64,000 nt of DNA, from assembly GCA_004292515.1 (NCBI GenBank), contig RDXB01000029.1:1-64000 (forward strand), given 5' to 3'. Position 1 is the stretch's first letter. The number at the start of each line of letters is the position of its first letter. The notes under the pieces are model-generated. The model was not told where the DNA came from, searched no databases, and worked only from the letters and a program-made list of their open reading frames with translations. Below are positions 20,871 through 29,227 of this stretch, piece by piece. The translations under genes and the position numbers were made by a program. The stretch is from Oscillatoriales cyanobacterium. Lineage in GTDB: Bacteria > Cyanobacteriota > Cyanobacteriia > CACIAM-69d.

Positions 20871-21066
20871 ATCGAGGTGGATGTCAATCGAGGTGAATAT
20901 CAGTCGGGACAGATATCAGTCGAGGTGGATATCAGTCGGGACAGATATCAGTCGAGGTGAATATCAGTCGGGACAGATATCAGTCGAGGTGAATATCAGT
21001 CGAGATAGATATCAATGGATATCAATCGAAATAAATATCAATCGAGGTGGATATGAGTGGATATCG
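20871..21066. repeat. 16-bp tandem repeat array in the murE leader
   Basis: Eleven 16-bp units plus two 10-bp truncated ones. Two unit types alternate in the middle: GTCGAGGTGGATATCA (type A) and GTCGGGACAGATATCA (type B), giving a 32-bp higher-order repeat from about 20887 to 20998. Every unit ends in ATATCA or a close variant. Because 16 is not a multiple of three and the plus-strand open frame across it has no other support, I regard it as non-coding. It is directly upstream of murE. Confidence 0.88.
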
Positions 21067-21162
21067 GTCGCAGTGACGCAATATCCCAGAGTATCGATCG
21101 TGAACCGGTCTGATCGCGATTCCCATCGCAATCCCCAACAGAATAGGCGAGGATTTACGGCC

Positions 21163-21507
21163 TTACCCAGCCGGGGATGGGTCAATCGTGTCAAAGGTGC
21201 GGCGCAAAAGCTGTTCGAGTTGAACGACTGTCGATCGCGGACTCGGGCGGGCGATCGGCGCTTCTCGACCATCCGGCAAGCCATAGCGCAACACGGGAAT
21301 GGCATATTCAAAGGCCGCCATCCACTCGGGCTGAGTCGTAATATCGCGCACTTCCACCGTAAAGCGTAGATCGCTCGACATTGCCACCAGATCCAGCTTT
21401 TCTTGCAAGCCTTCGCACAGATGACAGCCCGGTTTGGCATACAAGATTAATGAGTGTGGGGATGGGGGCAGGCCCGCATCTAAATCAGTCCGATTCCAAT
21501 CAGCCAT
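21163..21507 (-). CDS. glutaredoxin-like (DUF836-type) protein
   Basis: A 114-residue thioredoxin-fold protein. SLILYAKPGCHLCEGLQEKL gives the first strand and a CxxC motif in GCHLCEG, typical of the small glutaredoxin-like DUF836 group. FTVEVRDITTQPEWMAAFEYAIPVLRYG gives the second strand, helix and the cis-Pro loop (IPVL). A cytoplasmic dithiol redox role is inferred; no partner is shown. The ATG at 21507 was chosen; an in-frame GTG nine codons earlier is possible. It is on the same strand as the nuclease gene that ends 170 bases upstream. Confidence 0.8.
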   Translation of the reverse strand: MADWNRTDLDAGLPPSPHSLILYAKPGCHLCEGLQEKLDLVAMSSDLRFTVEVRDITTQPEWMAAFEYAIPVLRYGLPDGREAPIARPSPRSTVVQLEQLLRRTFDTIDPSPAG

Positions 21508-21675
21508 AGTCAAACCCGTTCCATCCAAATTCACCTATTCAGCACCCATCCATCGCCAGATGGGTTTCATTACATCTCGATCATCCCCTTGATCATCCCG
21601 ATCGCCGCCACTAAACTCAGCACCTCCGATTGTTTGAGTTTGGGATTAGGAGTTGAGGAGGGTGGCATGGATGGG

Positions 21676-24291
21676 TTATGGCTGGACACAGCGGCAGGCT
21701 GTGCCGGCCTCACAGAAGTTGCAGGCTTGATAATCCCGATCGGGATCAACAGGATAGGAACCGGTGGCCAAATGGTGGCGCAGGCGATCGACGAGTCCTT
21801 GCACGGCTGGATCGCGCTCATCAATGGCGATCGGCTTCGATCGACCGCCTTCCCGAATGCTGTAGTAGTAGGCATCGGTTACGGCTAGATCTGGATCAAT
21901 TTGCTGGGCAGCGCTGGCATAGACCAACAGTTGTACGTCCAGCTTGACCTTGCCGCTGTTGTCCTTGGCTTTTTGGCCCTTGGCCTCGCCGCTTTTGTAG
22001 TCGATGAAGACCAGGCCCTCGGGCGATCGATCCACCCGATCGATCGCCCCGCGCACCTTCAGCCCTTGCCACTCGCCGGTAAAGTCCAACTCGCAATGCA
22101 AAATTTCCCGCTCATGGGGCAAAAAGTCGGCTTGGGTCACCAGCCAGCGCAGTTGGGCCAGCAGCTCTTGTCGTTGGGCTGTCCAGGTTAGGTAGCGTGG
22201 AAGTTGCAGCTCGGTGGCGGCTTCGTCGAGCCAGCCGTCTAGCCGATCGACCAACTCTGAGGGTTGGCCATCTGGGCGATCGCGCCAGGCCTCACCCAGC
22301 TTTTGCAACACGCGGTGGTAGAGGCTGCCCTTGCTGTTGTGGGGTAAGTCTGCCTCGGTTTCGGCGGGTTCGTGTAGCCGCAGCACCCGACGGGCAAAGT
22401 ATTTAAACGGACATTGCCCCAAATCGGTAATTTGGGAGGCGCTGAACCAGTGGTCATCCGGGTCGGTGGCCGCTTCATCCCCCAAGTGACCGGCAAACCG
22501 ATCGGGCTGGGGCGTTTGCAGGCGCTGGCATTCCACCCGCCAAGTATGTTCCACCCAGGGGCGCAGGGGATCGGATTGGAGCTGGGCTGGGCGATCGGGC
22601 TGGGCCAGGTATTGTCGCCAGGTGGCGATCGGGCTGGCGGCGGGCACGGGCGGCGGGGCCATCGGTTCGATCGCCTCCAATAGGGCGCTGGGGGCCTGGG
22701 CCTTGCCGTCGTAGTGGTTTGGATAGGACAAGATCAACTGGTCATGTACTGCCGCTAGTGCCGCTTCGTTGTGCAACCGCTCTTGATTGGCTAAATCCGC
22801 TGTGCTGGCCATGGGGAACCCAGCCTGAGTTAGGTCGCGGCGATCGAACCAGTCCAGCACCCAATTGGGGGCGATCGGGGCGGGCCACCAGGTTTCCACT
22901 ACCCCCAGCCCAAACCCATAGCGGTAGCTTGCCCCCAGCACCGTGGCGGGGTTGTGCAGTTCCACGCCGCCACGCCCCGGATGCATAGGCACCGTGACCA
23001 ACCCCAACAAATCTCGTAATTCCTGGGCAAATTCGCTTACGGTGAGTAGTTCCTCACTGGGGCGGGCCAATTCCACAATGTGCTCATCCAAACGACTAAA
23101 GGCGTTGGCTTCCCGGGGCCAAGCCTGGGCGATCGCCCGAACCCCCAGTGATCGCCCGCAGTCCAACACCCATTGCACCCAAGCATCACGAGTTGTCCGC
23201 CCCTTTTTGAGCTGAGGGGCCAGGGCCGCAATCTCCGGGTCGAATGTCTCCCAGGCCTTGAGCCGATCGGGTCGCAACCGTCGCACCTCTGCCCAGCGCT
23301 CATCGAGGCGATCGCGCACCACCGCATGGCGCAACAGCCGCACGGTCGCTTCGTAATCCCAGTTTTGTTGCACGGCCTCCAGCAGGGTTTGGGCCCAACT
23401 GCCCACACGGGTTTCCGAAAGGGGCACACCATAGAGCAACCGCACCGGCAGCTCAAATTCTTGGGCCACTTCCAGTAACTTGGGCCCATAACGTCGCTCG
23501 TCCCGCGTCACCAACACCATCTCGTTGGCGGGTATGCCGTCGCTCAGATGCTGCTTGATGCGGGCCAAGACCCACCGCACTTCGTCTTCTAGGGTGGCAA
23601 AGCCGATCGCCTGCTGCTGCGGTTGGGCCGGGTTGGCGGGGGTTGCCTCAGCAATCACCCAGCCCCGATCTCGCAAATTTGCCACGGCGCGATCGAAGGC
23701 GGGATGGACTGGCAACCATAAACAACTGCCCGGCCCCGCCAGCCGATCGAGCAGGGCGATCGCATCAGGGCCCAATTGCCCATCTCCCCAAAGGGCTAGC
23801 TTCAGGGGCAGAGGGCGGGTGGTTGGTTGGCCTTGGGCGATCGCTCGCTCGGCAAACCAGTATTGCTGGGCCGGATCAATTCGATCGCCCAATCGCTCTG
23901 TGTAGATCAAGGCCGTTTGGGCCAACTGCCGCGCCCGCTCACCCACCACCTCGCTGGCCGCCAAGGCAACCAAATCCAACCCGTTTTGCAACAGCTCCCG
24001 AATTGTCGGGGCGATCGCATTGGCATGGGCGATCGGATCAACCCCGGGCCACACCTGCTCCACCGCCGATCGCAGGGCCCGCTGTCGTTGCACCATTGGC
24101 GCAATTCGCCCATCCAGCCGCAGCCGCCCCAACAGTTGCCCCAGGGATTGCCCCGCCCCCTTTAGGCCGATCGCACGAGCCGCTTGCCGGGTCGGTGTCA
24201 AAACCCAGTCAAAGGTCGTCTGGGCGATCGTCTGCCGAACGCGATCGGGGTCAGCCCCCAGCCACACCGTCCGCTCCAGGGTTTCAGCCAT
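21676..24291 (-). CDS. PD-(D/E)XK nuclease, AddB/RecB-like with Fe-S cysteines
   Basis: An 871-residue protein. The C-terminal third is a RecB-family nuclease: SASQITDLGQCPFKYFARRVLRL, KGSLYHRVLQKL, HCELDF, then GAIDRVDRSPEGLVFIDYKSGEAKG (catalytic D...DYK). Cys627 with C857, C860 and C866 (CNFCEAGTACRC) is the spacing of the 4Fe-4S staple found in AddB-type nucleases. The N-terminal 600 residues look like the inactivated helicase region of AddB; no Walker A loop is visible. A role in DNA end processing or recombination is inferred. The helicase partner is not in this window. Confidence 0.85.
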   Translation of the reverse strand: MAETLERTVWLGADPDRVRQTIAQTTFDWVLTPTRQAARAIGLKGAGQSLGQLLGRLRLDGRIAPMVQRQRALRSAVEQVWPGVDPIAHANAIAPTIRELLQNGLDLVALAASEVVGERARQLAQTALIYTERLGDRIDPAQQYWFAERAIAQGQPTTRPLPLKLALWGDGQLGPDAIALLDRLAGPGSCLWLPVHPAFDRAVANLRDRGWVIAEATPANPAQPQQQAIGFATLEDEVRWVLARIKQHLSDGIPANEMVLVTRDERRYGPKLLEVAQEFELPVRLLYGVPLSETRVGSWAQTLLEAVQQNWDYEATVRLLRHAVVRDRLDERWAEVRRLRPDRLKAWETFDPEIAALAPQLKKGRTTRDAWVQWVLDCGRSLGVRAIAQAWPREANAFSRLDEHIVELARPSEELLTVSEFAQELRDLLGLVTVPMHPGRGGVELHNPATVLGASYRYGFGLGVVETWWPAPIAPNWVLDWFDRRDLTQAGFPMASTADLANQERLHNEAALAAVHDQLILSYPNHYDGKAQAPSALLEAIEPMAPPPVPAASPIATWRQYLAQPDRPAQLQSDPLRPWVEHTWRVECQRLQTPQPDRFAGHLGDEAATDPDDHWFSASQITDLGQCPFKYFARRVLRLHEPAETEADLPHNSKGSLYHRVLQKLGEAWRDRPDGQPSELVDRLDGWLDEAATELQLPRYLTWTAQRQELLAQLRWLVTQADFLPHEREILHCELDFTGEWQGLKVRGAIDRVDRSPEGLVFIDYKSGEAKGQKAKDNSGKVKLDVQLLVYASAAQQIDPDLAVTDAYYYSIREGGRSKPIAIDERDPAVQGLVDRLRHHLATGSYPVDPDRDYQACNFCEAGTACRCVQP

Positions 24292-24388
24292 CGCACGCTA
24301 CTTCGCTCACTCAATCTGTTCAATCCTAGGCCATTCGCAATCAATCGCTTGGGCTGGGGGGCGGAGCCGTCGCTCCCGTCACCACAGC

Positions 24389-25675
24389 CTAGCGCCGACC
24401 GCGCCGACCAATGCTGCTGCGTACCCGGTTCCAAGCCGATCGCATCCGGCTGGAGCGGGATGTGCGGGTGGTGCGGCGGCGATCAACATCCACCTCAATC
24501 TCCACTTCGGGATCTGACTCCGACTCACTGGTCGCCACGGGTTCTGAGTCATTCGCCGCCGGTTCCGCATCTGGCGCGGCCGGTAACTGAGCCAGCAGAA
24601 TTTGGGCTTGGCTGACGGCGGCAAAGTCGCGCTGCTTTTCAAACCAGGTGGCCGCCTGCTGCAAGTCCGATCGCGCCTGGTTGGGTTGTTGACGATCGAA
24701 GTGAATCACCCCGCGCGCCAAATAAGCATCCGCCCGTTGAGCATCCAAAGCGATCGCCTGATCCAAGTCGGCCACCGCCCCCGCTGCATCTCCAAACTCG
24801 TAGCGCAGTTGACCACGATAGAGATAGCCCTCCACCAGTTTGTCGTTGGCCACCACTACCCGATCGAGCGCCCCCAGCGCCGATCGATACTCCTGCAAAT
24901 TCATCCAGGCAATGCCCTGGCCCAGATGGGATTCCGCTAGCTTGGCATTTTGGGCGATCGCTTGCTGAAACCAGCCGATCGCCTCCCGGTAGCGACCCGC
25001 GTTCAACTCCTGCACCCCCCGATCGTTAAACTCCACCGCCTGCACCGCCACCGCTAACTGCTGCTCGATCGCCGCCCGATTGTTACGGTAGGTCGCTAAC
25101 TTCCCTTGTAGGGCGATCGCCTCGGGCCCGTCTTGGGGTGCAGCTTCCAGGGCGGTGATCGCCTGCTGCCACTTGTCTCGGGCATTGCGCCAAACCACCG
25201 GCGGATGGGGCGGATTTTGCACCAACAGCGCCGCATCCATAGCTGCGGTTTCCGCCGTTTTGAAAGACTGGGCTAGCTTTAGTGCGCGATCGAGCTGGGC
25301 TGCTTGGGCTTGCAAAAAGGGGAGTTGTGCTTGGGCCGCCGAGCCGCCCAACCCCGGCCAAGTCGGCATCCACTGCAACCATTGGATCTGTTGAGTGAGA
25401 TCCCGCCGGGCAGCAGCCAAGTCCTTCAGTTGGCCCATTCGAGTAGCTTGGCGCGCCTGATCCAGCACCGTTGTCGATCGCCCCAGCACCCAAGTCTGAA
25501 TCCCCCAAAGCCCACCCCCGATCGCGCCCAATCCCAGCAACCCCAGCAGCCACCACCGACCAATGGCAGGCAGTTGCGGACGGATCGCCTGGGAGCGAAT
25601 AGTTTTGGGGTGAATAGTTTTGGGGCGAATAGTTTTGGGCGATCGTGCTGAAGCGTCAGTCGCTGGCTTGGCCAT
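24389..25675 (-). CDS. membrane-anchored TPR protein
   Basis: A 428-residue protein. The N-terminus has a short repeated stretch, KTIRPKTIHPKTIRSQAIRP, encoded by an in-frame tandem DNA duplication (about 25611-25655). One transmembrane helix follows (about 43-62, WLLGLLGLGAIGGGLWGIQ). The middle is helical, and about 220-350 contain tetratricopeptide repeats (NDRGVQELNAGRYREAIGWFQQAIAQN; GYLYRGQLRYEFGDAAGAVADLDQAIALD; AYLARGVIHFDRQQPNQARSDLQQA). The tail is acidic (EPAANDSEPVATSESESDPEVEIEVDVD), then strongly basic (RRRTTRTSRSSRMR...). It probably scaffolds protein contacts; the partners are unknown. Confidence 0.75.
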   Translation of the reverse strand: MAKPATDASARSPKTIRPKTIHPKTIRSQAIRPQLPAIGRWWLLGLLGLGAIGGGLWGIQTWVLGRSTTVLDQARQATRMGQLKDLAAARRDLTQQIQWLQWMPTWPGLGGSAAQAQLPFLQAQAAQLDRALKLAQSFKTAETAAMDAALLVQNPPHPPVVWRNARDKWQQAITALEAAPQDGPEAIALQGKLATYRNNRAAIEQQLAVAVQAVEFNDRGVQELNAGRYREAIGWFQQAIAQNAKLAESHLGQGIAWMNLQEYRSALGALDRVVVANDKLVEGYLYRGQLRYEFGDAAGAVADLDQAIALDAQRADAYLARGVIHFDRQQPNQARSDLQQAATWFEKQRDFAAVSQAQILLAQLPAAPDAEPAANDSEPVATSESESDPEVEIEVDVDRRRTTRTSRSSRMRSAWNRVRSSIGRRGRR

Positions 25676-25785
25676 GGTGCGAATTGCCCGATCTGAGTAG
25701 ATGTGAAAATACTTGAGCGAGGGCAGTCAAAACCTCACAAATATTTTACGAGCAATCCTGCACATCCTCACGATTTTAGATTTGA

Positions 25786-26595
25786 TCAGATGCCGATTTC
25801 TTGGCGGAAGAAGTCGGCTAACTCTGGGCGCGATGCGATCAGACAGGGGTTCGATCGCCGGCCGTAGTTTTGCCCCGGCTCCAGGGGAAAGGGCGGATAG
25901 TCTGCTAGGGAAATCCAAGTGGCCCCGGCTCCTTGCAAAATCACCCACACGGCGGCAATATCCCAGGCCTTGGGCGTGAGTTCGTAGGCTCCGAGCATAC
26001 TGCCGATCGCCACGGCCATCAGGTTGTAGCTCGCTGACCCCAGGGAGCGGACTTTGCAAGTAAAGGGTCGGGGCAAAAACTCCACGCTACGGGTGCAGAA
26101 GCTAAAGGTTTTGTTGGGGCCCGGATCGGCGCTGGTCACGCGAGCGGGCCGGCCGTTGTAGAACGCGCCCGGCTCCAAATCTAAGCCCGTTTCGCCGGGC
26201 CAAAAGCCCCAGCAGGCTTCCCGGGTGGGCGGATAGTACAAATAGCCAAACACCGGCCAGCCCCGGTAAAGCAAGCCGATCGAAATGCCCCAAATCGGAA
26301 TGCCATAGCTGAAATTTGTTGTGCCATCGATCGGGTCAATCACCCAACACCAATCGCCCGCTGGAAAATCGTGGTTGCCCTCTTCGCTCAACAGGCCATG
26401 CTCAGGGAAGCGCTCTTGGACCGCCGCTTTCAGGGTGGCATCGGCCCAGGTGTCGGAACGGGTCAGCAGGGAGCCGTCTGCCTTTTCGGTGGTGGCCCGA
26501 TCGCCCGCAAAGTCCTGCAAGAGTTGCTCGCCCACCCGCTGGGCCAGGGCCGCGATGAAGTCCAGAGTTTCCGTCCAAAAGGCGCGATCGGGCAT
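25786..26595 (-). CDS. inositol monophosphatase family protein
   Basis: A Mg-dependent sugar-phosphate phosphatase of the IMPase superfamily, 269 residues. Metal-binding motifs: LSEEGNHDF (Glu of motif 1 region), WVIDPIDGTTNFSYGIP (DPIDGTTNF) and AKWDIAA-like KAWDIAAVWVILQGAG. RSLGSASYNLMAVAIG precedes the third motif as usual. The substrate could be inositol-1-phosphate, histidinol phosphate or another phosphorylated metabolite. Starts at 26595, 26601 and 26613 are all possible; none has a strong ribosome site and I used the one giving normal family length. Confidence 0.85.
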   Translation of the reverse strand: MPDRAFWTETLDFIAALAQRVGEQLLQDFAGDRATTEKADGSLLTRSDTWADATLKAAVQERFPEHGLLSEEGNHDFPAGDWCWVIDPIDGTTNFSYGIPIWGISIGLLYRGWPVFGYLYYPPTREACWGFWPGETGLDLEPGAFYNGRPARVTSADPGPNKTFSFCTRSVEFLPRPFTCKVRSLGSASYNLMAVAIGSMLGAYELTPKAWDIAAVWVILQGAGATWISLADYPPFPLEPGQNYGRRSNPCLIASRPELADFFRQEIGI

Positions 26596-26648
26596 GGTCA
26601 TGGCGGACAGCATCGGGGATGAAAGAACCAAACAGAAATAAGCCAAAC

Positions 26649-26685
26649 AAAAAACGACCGCTCACGTTATCGTGTGCGATCGTTT
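26649..26685 (-). terminator. intrinsic terminator of tRNA-Ser
   Basis: On the minus strand a stem of about 14 base pairs (one mismatch, one G-U) with an ATAA loop (arms 26653-26666 and 26671-26684) is followed by six T. It begins 12 bases after the tRNA 3' end. Confidence 0.8.
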
Positions 26686-26696
26686 CCTGTCTCCGA

Positions 26697-26783
26697 CGGA
26701 GAGGGGGGGATTCGAACCCCCGTTGACGTTGCCGCCAAACTTGATTTCGAGTCAAGCGCATTCAACCGCTCTGCCACCTCTCC
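26697..26783 (-). tRNA. tRNA-Ser (anticodon CGA)
   Basis: 87 bases on the minus strand without encoded CCA. Acceptor arm GGAGAGG pairs with CCTCTCC, with discriminator G. The anticodon arm is CTTGA-CTCGAAA-TCAAG, giving anticodon CGA (reads UCG). A long variable arm (TTTGGCGGCAACGTCAA) is typical of serine tRNA. The T arm is GGGGGTTCGAATCCCCC. Confidence 0.96.
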
Positions 26784-27029
26784 AGGTGAGCGAAGTCAAT
26801 ATTAGCAGCAATGGCTAGTTTTGCGAAACCGGCAACCCAATTTTTTTTGAGCGGCTTGGGAGCAAGTTAGGAGCGGGTTGGGAATAGGGCGCTGGCAAGG
26901 GGCAACGCGATCGCGCCCCGCTGCGGAATTGGCTATTCTGGTGTCCAGACCATCGATTGACAGCGATTGGGAGCCGATCCGATGGGTTGGCTCTCGATCG
27001 ATGGAACGCTGGCCCGATCTATTTCCCTC

Positions 27030-27080
27030 TCATCTGATTCCTGATCTCATCTGATTCCCTCTCATCTGACCTCTCATCTC
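27030..27080. repeat. short tandem repeats of CTCATCTGATTCC
   Basis: Four imperfect direct copies of CTCATCTGA(TTCC) occur just upstream of the permease gene at 27139. The rest of the 355-base gap 26784-27138 holds no feature that I can support. Confidence 0.7.
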
Positions 27081-27138
27081 GTTTTAATTTCCCTTTCAAC
27101 TCAACAACTCTCGGACGGAACGCGGGACGGACAACAGC

Positions 27139-28191
27139 ATGCAAGCTTCGGGGCCAGCCGATCGATGGGTGCAAGTGGGGCGACGACTGCGGGCGATCGC
27201 CAGTGGTGACACAACTGAATACATCATCAAGCGGATCTTGCAGGCGCTGGTGACGCTGCTGTTGGCTTCGGCGTTGTGCTTTGCGATTGTTGAATTAGCC
27301 CCCGGTAGTTATCTAGACACGATCGCCCAAAATCCGCGTATCAGTGCCAAAACCCTCGCGGAATATACAACGCGCTTCGGTCTCGATCGCCCCCCGATCG
27401 AGCAATATTGGCGCTGGCTGTCCCAGGTGGTGACCCAAGGCAACTTCGGCATCAGCTTTGTCTATCAGCGATCGGTGGTGTCCCTGTTGTTGGAGCGGAT
27501 TCCTGCCACGTTGTATATGGCGCTGTTGTCTTTGGTGGCCACCTGGATGGTCGGGATTCCGCTGGGGATTGTGGCGGCTGTGAACCAAAACCGCTGGGTC
27601 GATCGGATTCTGCAAGTGGTCAGCTATCTGGGCCAGGGCTTTCCCAGCTTCATTACTGCCCTGTTGCTGTTGTTTGTGGCCCAAAACCTGTCGCCCCTGT
27701 TGCCAGTGGGGGGCATGACCAGCCTCAACTTCAGTGAGCTATCCGCGATCGAAAAGGTGCTGGACATTGGCTGGCACTCGATCTTACCGACGATCGCCCT
27801 CAGCATCACCGGCTTTGCAGGCTTGCAGCGCCTGATGCGCGGTCAGTTTCTAGACGTGTTGCGCCAAGACTACATCCGCACCGCCCGCGCCAAGGGCCTG
27901 CCAGAAAACCGCGTGATTTATGTCCATGCCCTCCGCAACGCCATTAACCCCATGATTACCCTGCTGGGGTTTGAGTTTGCCAGCTTACTTGGCGGCGCGT
28001 TCATCACGGAATTTTTCTTTAACTGGCCCGGTTTGGGGCGGCTGATTTTACAAGCGGTGCAGGTGCAAGATCTATACCTGACAATGGCTAGCCTGATGAT
28101 GGGGGCGGTGATGTTGATTGTGGGCAACCTGCTGGCGGATTTGTTGCTGAAGTTGGTTGATCCGCGCATTGATCTGAAATCGATGGAATAG
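27139..28191 (+). CDS. ABC transporter permease, DppB/OppB family
   Basis: An inner-membrane permease of the peptide/nickel importer family, 350 residues. Helix 1 starts at YIIKRILQALVTLLLASALCFAIVE. The family-typical N-terminal loop follows (RFGLDRPPIEQYWRWLSQVVTQGNFGISF). The ATPase-contacting EAA loop is YIRTARAKGLPENRVIYVHALRNAINPMITLLG, and the end is LLADLLLKLVDPRID. The partner DppC, ATPase and binding protein genes are not adjacent, which is common for scattered cyanobacterial ABC genes. The substrate cannot be told. Confidence 0.92.
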   Translation: MQASGPADRWVQVGRRLRAIASGDTTEYIIKRILQALVTLLLASALCFAIVELAPGSYLDTIAQNPRISAKTLAEYTTRFGLDRPPIEQYWRWLSQVVTQGNFGISFVYQRSVVSLLLERIPATLYMALLSLVATWMVGIPLGIVAAVNQNRWVDRILQVVSYLGQGFPSFITALLLLFVAQNLSPLLPVGGMTSLNFSELSAIEKVLDIGWHSILPTIALSITGFAGLQRLMRGQFLDVLRQDYIRTARAKGLPENRVIYVHALRNAINPMITLLGFEFASLLGGAFITEFFFNWPGLGRLILQAVQVQDLYLTMASLMMGAVMLIVGNLLADLLLKLVDPRIDLKSME

Positions 28192-28443
28192 GGCCGGTCA
28201 TCTAGGTTGGGGAGGATGTCAACAACGAGATCGGGGGCACACCTTCATCGATCGTTAACATTCCCTTGGCAAGGTGTTAAACGCTACCCACTACTCTGGC
28301 TAGGTATGCGGCATTACACTTTGCCACCAGCACTGGATTCTTTGTGAGCTACTCAGGATCGAACGTTTAGAATCCCTTAGGATTAATCTTGGTGCTGCTT
28401 TTCGATTAATCCACCGCTGATCATCCTGCTGCGGCCCCTCACC

Positions 28444-29085
28444 ATGCGATCGCCCTTGCTCGATCCCGTTACATTCGATTTGCGATTTCTGCTTGAGGCG
28501 CAATACCGTAGCCAAGGTCTACTGTCATTTCGGGCGGGCCAAGCGGTTCCCCTGCTGTCCGATCGCCTTTGGGTGGTCTATCGCGGCCTCGTCACCCTGG
28601 AAACCAGTTTTGTGGATGGCTCTGAGGCTATTCTGGGATTTGTGGGGCCGGGCATGATGTTTGGCAGTGGTCTAAGTGCGATCGAACCCTATCGGAGCGT
28701 GGCCATCACGGCTACGGATTTGTTGCCCCTATCTTGGGTGCAGGTTTCACAATCCCCTTTGCTGGCCCGCAGCCTGTTAGCCCACGGTTTGCGACGGTTT
28801 TCCCAGGCTTGTGAGCTGAAGGCCCTGTTGACCCTGAAGCGCGCGGAGGATCGCCTGTGGGAATTGTTGCAACTGCTCGATCGCGAATTTGGTCAAACCT
28901 ATTCCCAAGGGCGGCGACTGAGCTTGCGGTTGACCCACCGACAACTGGCTAACGCTACCCAAACCACCAGGGTCACGGTCACCAGAATTTTGCAGACTTT
29001 CCAGACCCAAGGTTGGCTGTGGATTGATGATGATCGCCACTTTTGGTTTCCGACAACTGCTCGGAAGCGATCGGCACGAGACTGA
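28444..29085 (+). CDS. Crp/Fnr-family transcriptional regulator
   Basis: A 213-residue protein. The N-terminal part is a cyclic-nucleotide-binding-like beta barrel (WVVYRGLVTLETSFVDGSEAILGFVGPGMMFG). The C-terminal helix-turn-helix reads LTHRQLANATQTTRVTVTRILQTFQTQGWL, close in pattern to the NtcA/Crp recognition helix. The cAMP-binding RS of Crp is not evident, so the effector is unknown. It is distinct from the true ntcA at 59887. It is convergent with sbcC, whose end is 142 bases away. Confidence 0.85.
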   Translation: MRSPLLDPVTFDLRFLLEAQYRSQGLLSFRAGQAVPLLSDRLWVVYRGLVTLETSFVDGSEAILGFVGPGMMFGSGLSAIEPYRSVAITATDLLPLSWVQVSQSPLLARSLLAHGLRRFSQACELKALLTLKRAEDRLWELLQLLDREFGQTYSQGRRLSLRLTHRQLANATQTTRVTVTRILQTFQTQGWLWIDDDRHFWFPTTARKRSARD

Positions 29086-29154
29086 TTCAACGTCCGTTCG
29101 GGTTAAGCCATCTTCTCCAAAACCTCAGAACCCTCGTAACAACTGAATTCTCCC

Positions 29155-29215
29155 CTCGGCAAGGGGGAACTTTATCATGATTTGCTCATCATTATGATTG
29201 GCTCATCATCGTGAT
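29155..29215. repeat. short imperfect tandem repeats between two convergent genes
   Basis: About three copies of a 17-bp unit related to ATCATTATGATTGGCTC, each containing ATCAT and ATGAT arms. They lie between the regulator's stop and the sbcC stop. Confidence 0.55.
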
Positions 29216-29227
29216 CTTGAACTGACT

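Noticed and set aside
15549..21066. Possible CRISPR arrays at the tandem repeats.
   Set aside because: Units are directly abutting without unique spacers of 30-40 bases, and no cas genes are present.
20788..21369. Open frame of 193 codons on the plus strand with an apparent repeating protein (ISVEVNISRDRYQ-like).
   Set aside because: It is produced by the 16-bp array, which does not keep the frame, and it overlaps the supported genes murE and the glutaredoxin-like gene on the other strand.
23643..24329. Long plus-strand open frame of 228 codons opposite the AddB-like nuclease gene.
   Set aside because: Proline/arginine-rich shadow of a high-GC gene with clear motifs on the minus strand.
28444..29085. 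Crp-family gene considered as a second NtcA.
   Set aside because: The helix-turn-helix resembles NtcA, but the N-terminal and interface sequences differ strongly from the true ntcA at 59887.
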